Assembly: GCA_951802195.1 (NCBI GenBank)
Contig: OX637621.1
Span: 620,001 to 684,000, forward strand
DNA from: Tausonia pullulans
Lineage: Eukaryota; Basidiomycota; Tremellomycetes; Cystofilobasidiales; Mrakiaceae
Direction of reading: 5' to 3'
DNA length: 64,000 bases
Shown piece after piece: positions 24,201-35,410 of this stretch (positions are counted from its first letter, which is position 1; every line of letters begins with the position of its first letter). Below the pieces are notes generated by a model. It searched no databases. It worked only from the letters and a program-made list of their open reading frames with translations, and was not told where the DNA came from. The translations under genes and the position numbers were made by a program.

Positions 24201-24507
24201 GCTCGCTCCCTCCTCGAGCGTCGCTCAGGCGGCAGCTCAGCGGAAGGCTCTTTTCGCCCAGCCGAGCGCGCGTGCGGAGAGCATCCGCAAGATTGCCGGG
24301 GAGCGCGCCGCCCCGGCCGTAGCGGCGTGGGGGTCCTCGTCGACGCCCAATTCAACCCCTGGGTCGGCTTCCTCCTCGGGGACGTCAACACCTGTCGGAG
24401 GAGCGAGCGGAAGTGCTAGTGCGGGCGAGGGCGGAGGAGGAGGAGGCAAGAAGGGCAAGGGCAAGAAGAAGGAGCTACTCTTCACCATCAGCGCTCGGCC
24501 AACTTAA
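21269..24507 (+). CDS. HEL2: RING E3 ubiquitin ligase Hel2/ZNF598 (collided-ribosome sensor)
   Basis: Recognises collided ribosomes and ubiquitinates 40S proteins to start ribosome-associated quality control. After a Ser-rich leader comes a C3HC4 RING: DVCFICAEPVKFYSLGVCGH joined over the first intron to RTCHVCAIRLKAL and TECTMCKTECSDLIF. C2H2-type fingers follow: CPDKKCDCIASSWLDLRNHV, CEFCHECFFADEDLAKHLKERH, CFLCKGAG and CTNAECLAKKFVVFSSEMDLRAHQVHEH. Then an RGG/Gly-rich segment (about 23030-23160), a helical part (RAGQNGPQDVIDTIYAILN), and a Ser/Ala-rich tail ending in GGGGGGKKGKGKKKEL. Nine exons: about 21269-21615, 21759-21827, 21899-22011, 22076-22193, 22319-22481, 22541-22651, 22738-22870, 22929-23366 and 23446-24507. 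It converges on RSM22 with 208 bp between stops. Confidence 0.93.
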
Positions 24508-24715
24508 CACTCGAGGACATGCACATAGACCTTATATCTCATGTGCTCTACTGGACAAGACACGAGAGAGAAGGGTTGATCGATCAAGGCTAAAGCTACA
24601 AGCATAGTGTGAAGAGAGAGAGATTGACATTGGGAAGGGTACGAGAACATGCGAGGATGCGAAATAAGCAGAGGAGAAAGGAAACAGACAAGGGGGAGGG
24701 GACATGACGACACAA

Positions 24716-27700
24716 CTACTTCTTGGATGGCGCGGACTCGCCCTTGGCCTTCTTCGGTTCCTTCGCCTCTGCGGAAACATAACAGCATGCTAAGTATATC
24801 AGTCCATCAGAGAACTCAGAGAGAGCGCACGCACTTTTAATCTTCCACGCATTCGATTTGAGCTCCTTGAGCCGCTTCTCCGCTCGCGTTGGTTCGCGCC
24901 TCTCTGGCGCCGTCTTCGCGTGCCACTCCTCGAGCAGCCTCCAGTCGTCCTGGACTGTACGCAACTCGCCCTTCTTGAGATGAATGCCGAGCGTCTGCAG
25001 CGTCTCCGCCCGGTCGGCGGCGGCCCTCTTGCGCTCCGCAGGCGTGAGGTCGTCCGAGTGCTCCTCCATCCAGCCCGGGCCGAGCCCACCGAGGTTGATC
25101 TTGCTGCCTGAGAGGAGAGAGAAGGTGTCCGTGGAGTCGGCGTCGACGTCTGCGTCGAAAGGATGCCGGGCGGGCGAGAGTGGGGTTCTGCCCGGGTTCC
25201 GCTCCGCGTATTCCTCCTCGAAATCGGTCTCGTCTAGGAGCTCCTGGCGTGTCTTGCGCTGTTTACTGAGCATCTTCTCAAGCTGGCTCGCCTTGGGTGG
25301 GTGAAAGTGAGGGTTTGAGGAGGTAGGCATTGCTGGCGCCGCATTAGGGTCGTACTTCTCCGAGACGGGCGTCGGCTCGAGCGCCGCCCGGAACTCGGCG
25401 TCAAGCTCGGCGATGCCAGGGGCGAGCGGGTTCCTAAGCGATTGGTCCCTAGGGTCGATCTCCTGGGCGCCATGGAGCGGGGTCGGCTTGGATCCGAAGG
25501 ACTCCTCCTCGTCGAGCTCAGCCTCTTCCTGAGCGGCGGCGAGCTCAGTCTCCGTGGGTCCGTCGTCCGCTGGCTGCCAGCCTCCATCGAGCGTCCACTC
25601 GCCCTTGGGCTGCTGCTTGTCCCGCGTCCGCCTGGGCGCGGGTCCGCCGCCGACGGCGTCCACGATGCCCTGGGCCCGGTCGGCGCGCTCCTTCTCCGCC
25701 CTCTCCCGGGCGCGGTCCTGGGACCCGTCATAGCCGTAGATCTCGTCACCGACACCCCATCCGGTCGGCGCGTCCCATCCGGTCGGCTCGCGCGGCTCCC
25801 TGTCCTTGTACTTGTCGCGCTTGCCCGGGAAGTCCGGGAGCGTGACGCCGAGACCCTTCATGACCTCCTCAACGTCGCGGTACTCGAGCTTGGTGAGGCC
25901 CTGGAGACCCGAGATCTTGCCGTTGTCGATGACGATCTTGTTGCGCTTGGGCTTGATGAGCGTCCGGATACCGCGGGTACGGACCTCGGGCTTGGAGCTG
26001 CCCTCCGTGTAGGGGACGGCGTCTCCCCACTCGGAGTGCTTGAGGTCGTACCAAACCTGCTTCCCAAGCGACTTGCTATAGTTGACGCGATGAATCTCAC
26101 CTGATGGGGCCGAGGCACGGAGAAAGCAGCAGTCAGAAAGACAAAGAATGAAGCGTCGAAAGAAGGGCGGCCATCAACGTACCCGAGGCCGTGCACGCGT
26201 CCGTGATGATGTGACCCTTCTTCAAGATAGGCGGGTAGATCATTCTCGGCCACTCGAGAATCTCCTTGCGGAGCTTGGCAAAGTCCGTCTTTGGAACGAC
26301 GACCTCCCCCTCCTCCTCCTCCTCCTCGGCGCCCTCCTCATAGATGCCCGCCTCGTTCTGCTCCATCCGCCGAGGCATCTTCTCCTTCAGAGACTGGAGC
26401 ACCTCCCTCTCGACCTCACCGATTCGCCCCGCCCCGCGGTCCTCGTCCGTGATGGTTGGTCGGGGGCCTCGGCGGAAGATGACGTACGACATCTTGACTT
26501 CTTTGACGCCGAGCTTCGTGTCCTTGATCATGCGCGAGAAGGCTGGCTGCTCGAGGTTCTGCGTAAAGTGGCATGTGTCGGGGGTATCGACCAGCGGGCA
26601 TCGCTCCTCGTGCGGGCACTAGAGAGAAAGGAAGGAGGCCCGTCAGCTAGGCAAAGAGTGCGAGAGTGAATACAACGGAGACGACTCACCGGAGCCAGGA
26701 TGTGAGCTCCCAGAATGCGGTCCTGTCTCGCGAGGGCATAGCCCTTCGCATTCCGCTCGATCTTGGTCATCTGGAGCTCCTCCTCTACGGGGGGATCAAA
26801 GTCTGCCTCCTCGTACTCGACCCCACCAAGCTCGAACTTTTCGCGCCCACTTGCCGGATCGATGGCGTGTTCGCGGTCGTTAATTTTCTTGATCTCGTCG
26901 AGGTAGCCGACAGGGAGACGGGCTCCGGGCTTGCGGCGACCGCGGGTGGCGATGATGACGGGGGCGGTAACAGCAGAGTCAGGGGCGGCGAGGGGCTCGA
27001 GGTGGTCCACATTCGTTGCCTCTTCCTCCCCAGGCGTCCTGGTCGTCGTCTCCTCTTGTTCCGTGGGGGCAGGAGGAGCAGCCACAGCAGCCTCAGCGGC
27101 CGCGACTTCCTCCGCCTTCTTCTTCTCCGCCAGCCTCGCCTCCTTCGCCTCCCTCGCCGCCTGCTTTGCTGCCATCTTCGGGTCCCACGAGTAGCTCGGG
27201 TTCAAAGACTTCTCCGGGGGGCCCTGCGGCAGGAGAGGGTTCTTGCTCTTGAGCTTGGGAGGGAAACTGTGGGCGTTAGGCGTGTCGATCCCTGCAGCTC
27301 GATCCAGCTCCTCTTGACTGAGCTCAAGGAGGAATTGCCGGGCTTCGGCGATGAGGTTGTGAGTGGCTTTGGTGGCTTCCTCGGCGACCACCTGGGCAAA
27401 GATGGGCTCCCGAGTCAATCTCCGTTTCACATTCGAGACGGTCGCACGCGCTGGGACGTACGATGACCTCGGCGTTGGACTCCCACATCTGCCTGAGGAT
27501 CCGCCTCCGACCGGCCGGAAGCTTGATGCCAGATAGTTGGAACGCCGAGACAGCAATGGACCGCTTCGACCGAAAGGGCTGGAGGGTCGTCGTTCGTCAG
27601 TCGATCAATCCAAGTCGCGGCCATACGACGAATCGTTCTTCGCTCACTTCAGGCTTGTGGGAGAGATAATTCGTCCAACTTCGGTAGTGTAGGTTGGCCC

Positions 27701-28863
27701 AGTTGTTGATGGGACCGGGGGTTCCAGCTTGAAGGGAAGGAAGAATCCGTTCGTCAGTCGTCGACGTCATGAGGGACAGGAACGGGGGTGAGCGGACTCA
27801 CGCTGAAGAAGCGTCTGAGCGAGGTCCTTGACGGTCCGATTCGGCTCAATGTGGACGTAGGTGTTCTTCTTGGCCATGGGACTCTCGAAGGTAGCAATGG
27901 CGGCCCTGTTTGGGGCGGAGAGAGAGAGAGAGAAAGTGTGTGTGTGTGTGTGTGTGTGTTTCAGTCTTCCTCTTTCTCCACGTAGAAGGGGATTTCGCCA
28001 CACTAGCGGCGCCCTCCATCCAGCCAGCCACACTCACCATGCGCCCGCCCCGTACCCACTCCCAAAATCGACGATCTGCACCCCGCCTTTCTCATCCCCT
28101 TCCTCCTCCCCCCACCCGGTCCTCATCTTCACCTCCCTCATCAAGTTTCTCAGAATCGCATACTGCGTCGGCATGTACCCGGCCGCATGGGCGTACACGA
28201 GCTCCTTTGTCGTCCGACTCGGCATCAGCTTCAACGGCTGCTCGGCGAGGTCAAGCGTGAAGCCGCGCTGTTCCGCTGGGAGGGAGCCCTGGGCGGTCTT
28301 GTGGTAAGGGAGCGGGAGGAGCGTGTTCTTGGGCTTCCGGGTGGGGTTCGGAGGGCGGTGGAGGAGGAGTTGGTCAGCGGGGGCGTTGAGGAAGAGCTTC
28401 CAGGCTGCGCGGGCGGTCTTGACATCCTGGGCTGGAAGCGAAGAGATCCAGTGGAGAAAGGGTCATTGAGAGGAAAGCAAGAGTGGAAGACAGGGTCAAG
28501 GACCGACGTCGTCAGGACAGGTCGGTCCATGTCGACGCGTCGCTTGGCAGACAGACACCACTCACCTCCCCAAAGCCTCTCCATCTTGTTCTCCAACTCG
28601 CTCGGCAACGAAATAGCAGGCATCTTCTTCCTCCCAAACACAGCCGCAGGCGACCTCCTCTCCACACGCCGATGAGCCTCTGGGCCATCGGGGTAGTGCC
28701 AGGGGATCGGGGGGCCTTCCTCCGGGGCGTGGACGACGGACGAGACGGATTGGATGGCCGGGCGGTCGAGCTCGACGGGGGCAAGAGCGACGTTCCGTCG
28801 TGACGGTTGGTAGCCTCGTCGTCGGAGCAATGCCGTCCGCGGAGAGCGTGTGGCGAGGAGCAT
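24716..28863 (-). CDS. RSM22: Mitochondrial small-subunit assembly methyltransferase-like protein Rsm22 (METTL17 family)
   Basis: Rsm22/METTL17 assists mitoribosomal small-subunit assembly. The start at 28863 gives an Arg-rich N-terminus (MLLATRSPRTALLRRRGYQP) that looks like a mitochondrial presequence. The core shows KELVYAHAAGYMPTQYAIL and the SAM-fold glycine loop VQIVDFGSGYGAGAW. The Fe-S type cysteine cluster APCPHEERCPLVDTPDTCHF is assembled across the intron at about 26615-26690, and DACTASG|EIHRVNYSKSLGK follows. Between core parts is a Lys/Ala/Glu-rich insert (27050-27200). After the conserved core, a charged extension of about 380 residues (25861-24716) ends KKAKGESAPSKK; this is much longer than in yeast. 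About eight introns. The final intron (about 24774-24835) is in frame and open, so retention would not truncate the protein. Confidence 0.85.
27918..27959. repeat. (GA)n-(GT)n microsatellite inside an RSM22 intron
   Basis: A GAGAGA run is followed directly by a GTGTGT run on the + strand. On the coding strand it is a (CA)n-(CT)n pyrimidine-rich tract just upstream of the acceptor that precedes the exon encoding IATFESPMAKK. Confidence 0.85.
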
Positions 28864-29379
28864 GATGGTTGAAAGAGGGGAAAGTGGAGGAGGACGGAGA
28901 CGGACAGGGCAAGAGAGACGCGGATTTCGAGAGGGCCGAACGAGAGGGCCATGCGCTGGCATCGCTGCTGGGCCAGTCCCCTCTTGCCCATTTTCAACCT
29001 TGTCTCGCAGAAGAGCAGGATGGGCGAGAACAGCACATCAACTAGGACACGTCGGCGAGAAAGAATGAAGGAGAGAAAAGAAGTGGGGATGAGGGGAGAT
29101 AGGAGGGGTGTACAGGCTGTGTAAGGGTCCGTCGATAGGGGGAGAACCAAAGACTGGAAGCAAGGGCACTAGTATAGGATGATGAGGGGGACTGTAAGAC
29201 TTGAGTGGCCTGTGGTGGAAAATGAAGGATGAGAACCGGAACGTAGCCGAAAGAGAGTGTTGAGAAAGGGAATAGAGCACGAGCAAGAAGGGGGCCAGAA
29301 CGAAAAAAAAGAGAAGAAAGGGGACCAAAGAGAAAGGTATAAAGAAGTTGGATGGTGGTAGAAGCGCTCAAAGACAGCT
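28864..29379. other. Intergenic between RSM22 (5') and KRE6 (3')
   Basis: Promoter of RSM22 and 3' flank of KRE6 on the same strand. The part near 29040-29360 is purine-rich on + (GAGAAAGGGGA type). No gene is seen. Confidence 0.4.
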
Positions 29380-32311
29380 TTAGCATCCGTCCGAGAGACG
29401 GTTGCGCGGGAAGAGCGAGTCCTTGTAGTCGGACCAGACGGTGAAGTTAGGGTTGTTGTACGCCTCAGAGTGACGAGCGATGTATTTGGCCGTCGGGAAG
29501 TCGACCGGGTCGCATCCGTAGTTTTCCTCGCCGACTGGCTGATAGACACGGACGTAATCGATTTTCTGAGGGACGACAGAGCAGGGAGGTCAGTCGAAAA
29601 CGAAGCAGACGAGAGCAGGAGGGGAGCGCACGAAGTCGACAGGCCACTTGAGGTTCTTGAAGTCGGGCTTCTGGAACCCGTTCGACATTCCAAAGTTGAG
29701 AACAATGGACTGAAGAGGGGGAGGAGGGAGGTGGGGAGGTGAGAGAAAACAGAAGATCAGCCTCAGGCACAGAGATAGGAAAGCCGAGAGCGGGCATTCA
29801 CCATGGGCTCAAGCGCAATGAGACGCTGGCCAATTTCCGCTCTCGCATTGGGTCCGACGGCATCAGCCTCCAAAGTCCAAGTCGCATCGCCTCCAACCTG
29901 CCACGTGACGCGACCGGCCGAGGGGTCGTTCTTATCCGAGTAGTACTCGACACCATACGTTTGGAAAGCCCCGCCGTACGCCTTGGCCGTGTTGACATAG
30001 CTGAGACCCGAGACGGCCTGTTGGAAGGGTCCACCAGAGTAGCCGTTCCACTTGGTGATGGCGCTGTTATAAGTCGTCGTCTTGGTCTTGTCGAACTCGT
30101 ATGCGGCGTCAAAGGGCGCAAACTGAACGGATTGCGACATCTGACCGAGCTGCATCTCGACGTCGACCTGACCCTCAAGGATATCGATCTCGGGCGCTCC
30201 GCGACCGACACCAACGCTGGGGCCCGGGTGGTCCTCGTTCTTGCATGTGCACGAGGAGAATTTCTGGCCGGGAAGGTACGAGAGCGGACCGTCGTTCCAG
30301 CCGGTCGTGAGGGTCGCCTGGGGGCCAGTCCCGTTGACGTACGTCTGGTTCTTGAACGTGCCGACGTCGCACGAGTCGTACGAGTAAGGCCAAACGCCTT
30401 CGGTTGTCGCACCGTAACCGGGTCGACCGAGGTTGCCCATGAGCCACACACCGGGCCAGTAACCACCGACAATCTGGGAGAGGCAGAGAAGGACAGTCAG
30501 CGAACGGGACGGTTGACCCAAGAGATCACGACAACGACGGCGCACGTTGTTTCCGGGAAGAGAGACCGAGACCTCGAAGTAGCCTCCAGTGAAACAGAAC
30601 TTGTTCCAAGACTGAGGAAGGGGAAGGAAGCGAGGACGTGCATTAGCGATTGGCGGCACATAGGATTGAGACACAAAAGAAAGAGAAAAGACCAGCACCC
30701 ACCTGAAGCATCGCACTCTCAAAGTTCATGCCATGCGACTCACGCTCGGTCATGGTAAGGACGAGTGAGCCACCCTTGGTGGTAGCCGCACGCGGAGAGT
30801 ACCACTGGAAATCGGCGGTAGGCCAGTAGTGGAAGTCGACAGCCTCCCTGTAAAAGCGTAGGGTTGAGTCAGCAGTGGCAGGCACACCACGACGACGGCG
30901 ACGACGACGCACCAGTAAGGGTCGTCACCGGGGAAGAATGTCCGGCCCTCCTCCTCGAACTCGTCGGAGAAGACCAGGTTGTACGTCTTGCCGTCATAGC
31001 CGGTGCGCGAGTAGGCGCTCGCAGGGGTGTCCTTGTCGACCATAGTGGGGAGGTTCGGAATGCTGGGGACCTGACCAGAGCCGTTGATGCCGCCGAGGCT
31101 AGGAAAGAAGAGGAACGGTCACCAGTGTTGGACAGGCAAGAGCAGGAGAACACGATTGATGGCGCTCACTTGAAGCCGGTTATTCCACTAATGGGTCCCC
31201 GGTGGTGGTCGCGGTACCACGAGATGACTGGATGAACAGACGTTCAGCCTAAGATTGCACTGTACCGGCCACGGCCACAACGCACTCGGATAGCCGGCAA
31301 AGAGGGTGATGAGAGCGCCCATGAGAACAAAGAGAGCCGACATGTTGATGCAACCCCTCGTCGACCAGGCAAAGCCTCCTCTACGCTTGTGGCCGGGTGG
31401 ATCAGGCCGGTGGAGAGCATCGTCCATCTCCGGGTCCTTCTCGTCCCAGAGGAGCAGCGTCGTCGTCTGGGCGCCCGTCGCAGGCCCACGAGCGTCTACG
31501 CCGAGGAGCGAGGGCGACCCAGCGGAGGAGCGCTTGACGTCCGGCGCCGGGTAGGCATACGACGAGAGCGACGTGTCGGAGGGCGCCGACGAAAACCGGG
31601 AGTTCGTGTGCGAGGACGAGAGAAGGGGCGACTGCGAGACAGCCGTCGGAATGGATTGGTACTAGAGGAGAGAGAAGAGGGCGGCAGTCGTCAGCGGTCT
31701 ATCGCACTGGTTCCGGCGAGCATCGGGTCGGTCTCTCCCTCACGCGCGCGCACGAGAGGGCGAGGGGACAACGAGGGCGAGCGCCACTGCAGGGCCGCGG
31801 CCGCCCGCCCGCCCATCCTGGGTCGGCGGCCGTCACTCCACCTCCCCCTCTGCTGTCTTAGCCGTGGGCCGTCCTCGTCGAACAATGGACTCACCGAGTA
31901 AGGGCCGTAGGCGCTTCCGATCGCGTTCGTCGCCACCCCCTGCGAGACAGCGTCACGAGCCCGGCGCTGGTACGGGTTCGGCTGGCTTGGGTGCTGCTGC
32001 TGCTGGTAAGTGAGTCGCTGGGCGCTCTCCTCGGACGAGCTCTCCATCGAGCCGCCCGATCCGGAGCGGTGGACGCCCGACGCACCGCCCGACTGGCTTC
32101 CTCCTCCTCCAGACCAGTTGGGGTTCAGAGGGCTCGGCTGGGTGGGCGAGGCGACCGCTGCCGCGGACCCGACCACGGGCGAGGGAGACTGCTGGACGAG
32201 CGGCGCCGAGGCGTACTGGCCAGCGGCTGCGTCGGACGACGACGACGAGGCGACCGAGTTGCGGTCTGCCGTCTGCCGGTTGGCGGCAGGGCGAGGAGCG
32301 GTGGGATTCAT
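29380..32311 (-). CDS. KRE6: Kre6/Skn1 family beta-1,6-glucan synthesis protein (GH16 fold)
   Basis: Type II membrane glycoprotein of the secretory pathway needed for beta-1,6-glucan in the wall. The start at 32311 opens a disordered Ser/Gln/Pro-rich cytosolic tail (about 270 residues). A membrane helix follows ([21 protein letters not shown], about 31270-31340), then the lumenal SKN1 domain: [70 protein letters not shown], and the GH16-type catalytic motif EIDILEG at about 30170-30190. A Cys-rich stretch ([16 protein letters not shown]) lies between. The end is [17 protein letters not shown]...[13 protein letters not shown], with the stop at 29380-29382. About ten introns. Kre6 and Skn1 cannot be told apart here; both acidic residues of the EIDxxE motif are present. 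Confidence 0.93.
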
Positions 32312-33167
32312 GGCGGGAGAGGGGATAGGAAGCGGGCGGGGACGGTGAGGCGGGGAACGGTGAAGAGAACCCTCAGGCGTGGGAGAGAACGGAAGAGAGG
32401 AGGTCGGCTGGGATGAGGGCGGGTCCGGACGAGTCTAGACACTGGGTGACCTGTGTCGATGCGGCTCAGGCAGCGACGTGGTCGAGGGTGGGTGGAGGAC
32501 GGCGAGGAGGGACGGGTAGAAGGAAGACGGACGCCGGGCGAGGGGGGACGGAGGGGGAGAGGGAGGAGGTTGGGAAACGCCTCGTTTGCCTGGTGCCTGC
32601 TTCTGCTGTAATCGCCTTGGCCAAACCCTCGCCCTGCGGTATGGACCTCCGGTAGGGAGAGCCATGGCCCGCGTACCCGCTTCTTGCTCGGCTGCGTGAC
32701 AGACCGACAGATCCCCACGCATGCCGCCCGTCAAAGCTTCTTTTCGTTCGCTTCTCCCTCTTTCGCGGGCGCGCAGAAATAAGCAAGGCTGGGTGGCGTG
32801 GTCGGGACGAGTCCTTCAGTGCCGCCTCGCCCGTGCGAGCAGCGACGGCGTCCCTGGCAATGACGACGACCTCGGCGGACACGGAAGGTTCGAGGGCAGC
32901 AGATCGATCCCCGGCTCCTGGCAGGGCAAGGAATGCATCGCGCTCCCTCTGCGCCTCTCTCATCTGCCCTCCTCCCCTCCTCAGTCCCAGCCGGCAGGGG
33001 AGGAGGAGTGGCGACGCCCATCCGCTTTTCTTCTTTGTTTTGACAGAAAGTGGGGGCGGGGAGGCCTCGCGGGGGAGGGCGGGAGCAAAGCGTGCCAACA
33101 CACACGCTGAGCCGCGTGTGACGGCGGGGCGAGTGGCAGAGCAGCGCAGGCAGGCGACCGCGCGTCG
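32312..33167. promoter_or_regulatory. Divergent intergenic region between KRE6 and DAM1
   Basis: An 856 bp gap between outward-facing starts, strongly GC-rich with homopurine stretches (32490-32570, 33050-33140). It must hold both promoters. No motif can be named with confidence. Confidence 0.45.
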
Positions 33168-34805
33168 ATGGCGCCCGCCCCAGCCACGCGTCTGTCGTCC
33201 AACTCGCCGTCAGCCAACACACATCCTTCCTCCACCAGCATGGCCTCCCACCACACTCCCCTCCGCCGCATCTCTCACGGCTCCCTCCACCAGTCCCACA
33301 CCTCGGACGGCGGCATGGCCAACTCGGCTGCCCGCCGCCCTTCTGGCGGCGGCGGCAGCGGGCCCTTCGACGGCGGCCCGTACTTCTCGCCGACAGGCCT
33401 CGACTTCCTGCACGACCCACTGCTTGATCTCGTCGACGAGATCGAGACGCTGGGCGAGAACGTCCGTGGCCTGAATGGCCTCTCTCGCTCGCTGGCCGTC
33501 TTCAACGAGGGCTTCGCTGGGTTCCTGTACGGGCTGAGGATGAACGCCTTCTCCGTCGAGTGGCCCCAGGTCTGTCGCATCCTTTCCCCTCTCCTCGCTT
33601 GGCTTTTACCTGACCGTGTCCGCGCACTCTAGGCCCCGACGGATCTCTCCTTCGCCCTGCACGACCAAGCCGCGACCGCTCAGCGCGAGGCAGCTCAGCA
33701 AGAAGCCGCGGCAGCCGCCCTCCTTGCTCAGCAACACCAGGCCTCTGCCCACCTCGCCTCGAGCGCGACGCGTCCGTCCCTCCCCCTCTTGTTGCTTTCA
33801 CTCATCTTCCTCCATCCGTCCGTCCACCCCAACTGACGAACGAGTTGGCGGTCTCTGTGCAAACCCAGCCCGACCGACCCCGTCGTCTCCTAATTCCACG
33901 ACGTACGACCCCTCAGCGGACGCGACATACGCGACCATCCGGTCCTCGCACCTCACTCGTAGCGGCGAGAACGACGACGACGACGCGCCGGCGAAGCGCA
34001 CTGGCACGGGTATCGCCCGCGGAAGAGGTGGACCGACGGGCATCGCTAGAGGAAGGGGAAGGGGCAGAGGAGGAACGACGGCGGGGGCTGGGGGTCTTGC
34101 AGCAAGGAAGAAGCGCGAGGTTCGTGAGCAACGACGCGTCGTCGACTTCTCGCACATCTTGGCTCACTCACTCGTTCCTTCGCTCGGTCTCTTTCTCAAC
34201 CAGGCCCAGGTAGCAGCGATCGTCGAGACTCTCCCGCTTGAATTTCGCGGTCAGCAGCCGGTACGTTTCCGTTGCCCGTGATCTTTCCTCGTCCGCCCGC
34301 TGAACAACAACAACAACAACGACGACGACGACGACGACGACTCACCCCATCTGCTCTCCTCTCTACCTCCCTAACGCGCAGGCCCTCCGCACAGCCATGG
34401 AGAAAGTCCTCTCCGCGCTCCTCGTCACACACCCAGCGGGGATCAAAGGTCTGCTTGCCCCTCCCCCCCCCCCCCCCCCCCCCCCGGTTCACTTAACCTC
34501 TTCCCAGCCACCCCTCACTCAGTCCATTGGTGTCCGTGCTTGCTGACCCACCCTTTCCTCCCCAGTCGCAGACCTCGCGAACCCACAGCAAGACCTCCCG
34601 CCCACGAGGGTCAACAAGTGTCTGTTGGCGCTGGTGAACAAGAAGATCGTGCGCAAGGCGAGCGAGGGGGTGCGTCGTCGCCCTTCTATACTCCTCCCTC
34701 GTCGCTTGTGTTGCAATGGGAGAGAGACGTTGAGGAGCTGACAGAGGCCTCGTGCTCGCTTCGTTGGATTCACAGGGCGTCGCGGTGTACGTGTACACGG
34801 GCTAA
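33168..34805 (+). CDS. DAM1: DASH complex subunit Dam1 with a winged-helix-like C-terminus
   Basis: Dam1 couples kinetochores to microtubule plus ends as part of the DASH/DAM1 ring. The Dam1 core is in exon 1 (33168 to about 33569): TPLRRISHGSLHQ, then FLHDPLLDLVDEIETLGENVRGL and SLAVFNEGFAGFLYGLRMNAFSVEWPQ, the diagnostic helix pair. After an Ala/Gln-rich coil and an acidic then Arg/Gly-rich linker (RTGTGIARGRGGPTG), separate exons encode AQVAAIVETLPLEFRGQQP, LRTAMEKVLSALLVTHPAGIK, VADLANPQQDLPPTRVNKCLL-ALVNKKIVRKASEG and GVAVYVYTG. That reads as three helices and a beta wing. A second in-frame ATG at 33240 is also a possible start. The core assignment is firm; the fold of the tail is inference. 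Confidence 0.85.
34303..34341. repeat. Triplet microsatellite (AAC)n-(GAC)n in a DAM1 intron
   Basis: AAC units (34303-34320) are followed by GAC units (34321-34341). It lies in the intron between the exon ending in FRGQQP and the one starting ALRTAMEK, so it is not translated. Confidence 0.85.
34463..34485. repeat. Homopolymer of 23 C in a DAM1 intron
   Basis: An uninterrupted C run read directly from the sequence. It lies in the intron that starts after AGIK. The length may be imprecise in any assembly, since such runs are error-prone. Confidence 0.85.
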
Positions 34806-35410
34806 GCAAGGAGCAGGAGGAGCAGCCCGCTGGCGTACCGGGGGCACGCAAGGCGAGGGGGTTTGCCAAAGGGAGAAGGCGGTTCCTCGCTCGCGCTGAC
34901 TCTGGAGAAGGGAGACCCAGAGACAGCTCGAGACGAACCGAACGAACTTCCAGCCATATCCCTCCACTCCCATCCTCCTCGCGCGACTCAAACCCCCTCC
35001 CTCCCCCCCTTCTCACGTGGGAAGGGGGAGTCTGGTCCGTCGGCTGGCTGGCAGGCCCTTGGGACGCATTCGCTTCCCCCACGCCCGATCGGTCAGGCGT
35101 CGTTGCCCGATCGCTGGCGGAAAGAGGAGGGGATTCATCCCATGATGATGTTTGATCACTCTTTTGCTCGTGTTCTGGAAGGAGGGAGCAGCCAGCACAT
35201 GCAGATAGAGCGTCCGTAAGAGTGTGAGGGGAGAGAGGAGAGGCCAGCACAAGGTAGTGATACGTGGAACGATAATAAACGAGAGGGATGCGTTGTTCGA
35301 TCGAGGGCGGGAAGTAACGAGACGGAAACAAGGGATTGAGGTGGGGCTATAGTAAGAAGAGGGGAGGTCATGATGATCGATCGGGAAAGGGGTGAGCAGG
35401 GGAGGATCGT
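34806..35410. other. Intergenic between convergent DAM1 and the membrane glycoprotein gene
   Basis: 3' flanks of both genes. Pro/Ser-like low-complexity frames occur on both strands but none has a motif or splice logic. Nothing coding is supported. Confidence 0.4.

Noticed and set aside
29739-30758. A 339-codon + strand frame across KRE6
   Set aside because: Antisense of the GH16 catalytic exon. The - strand frame carries EIDILEG and family motifs, the + strand none.
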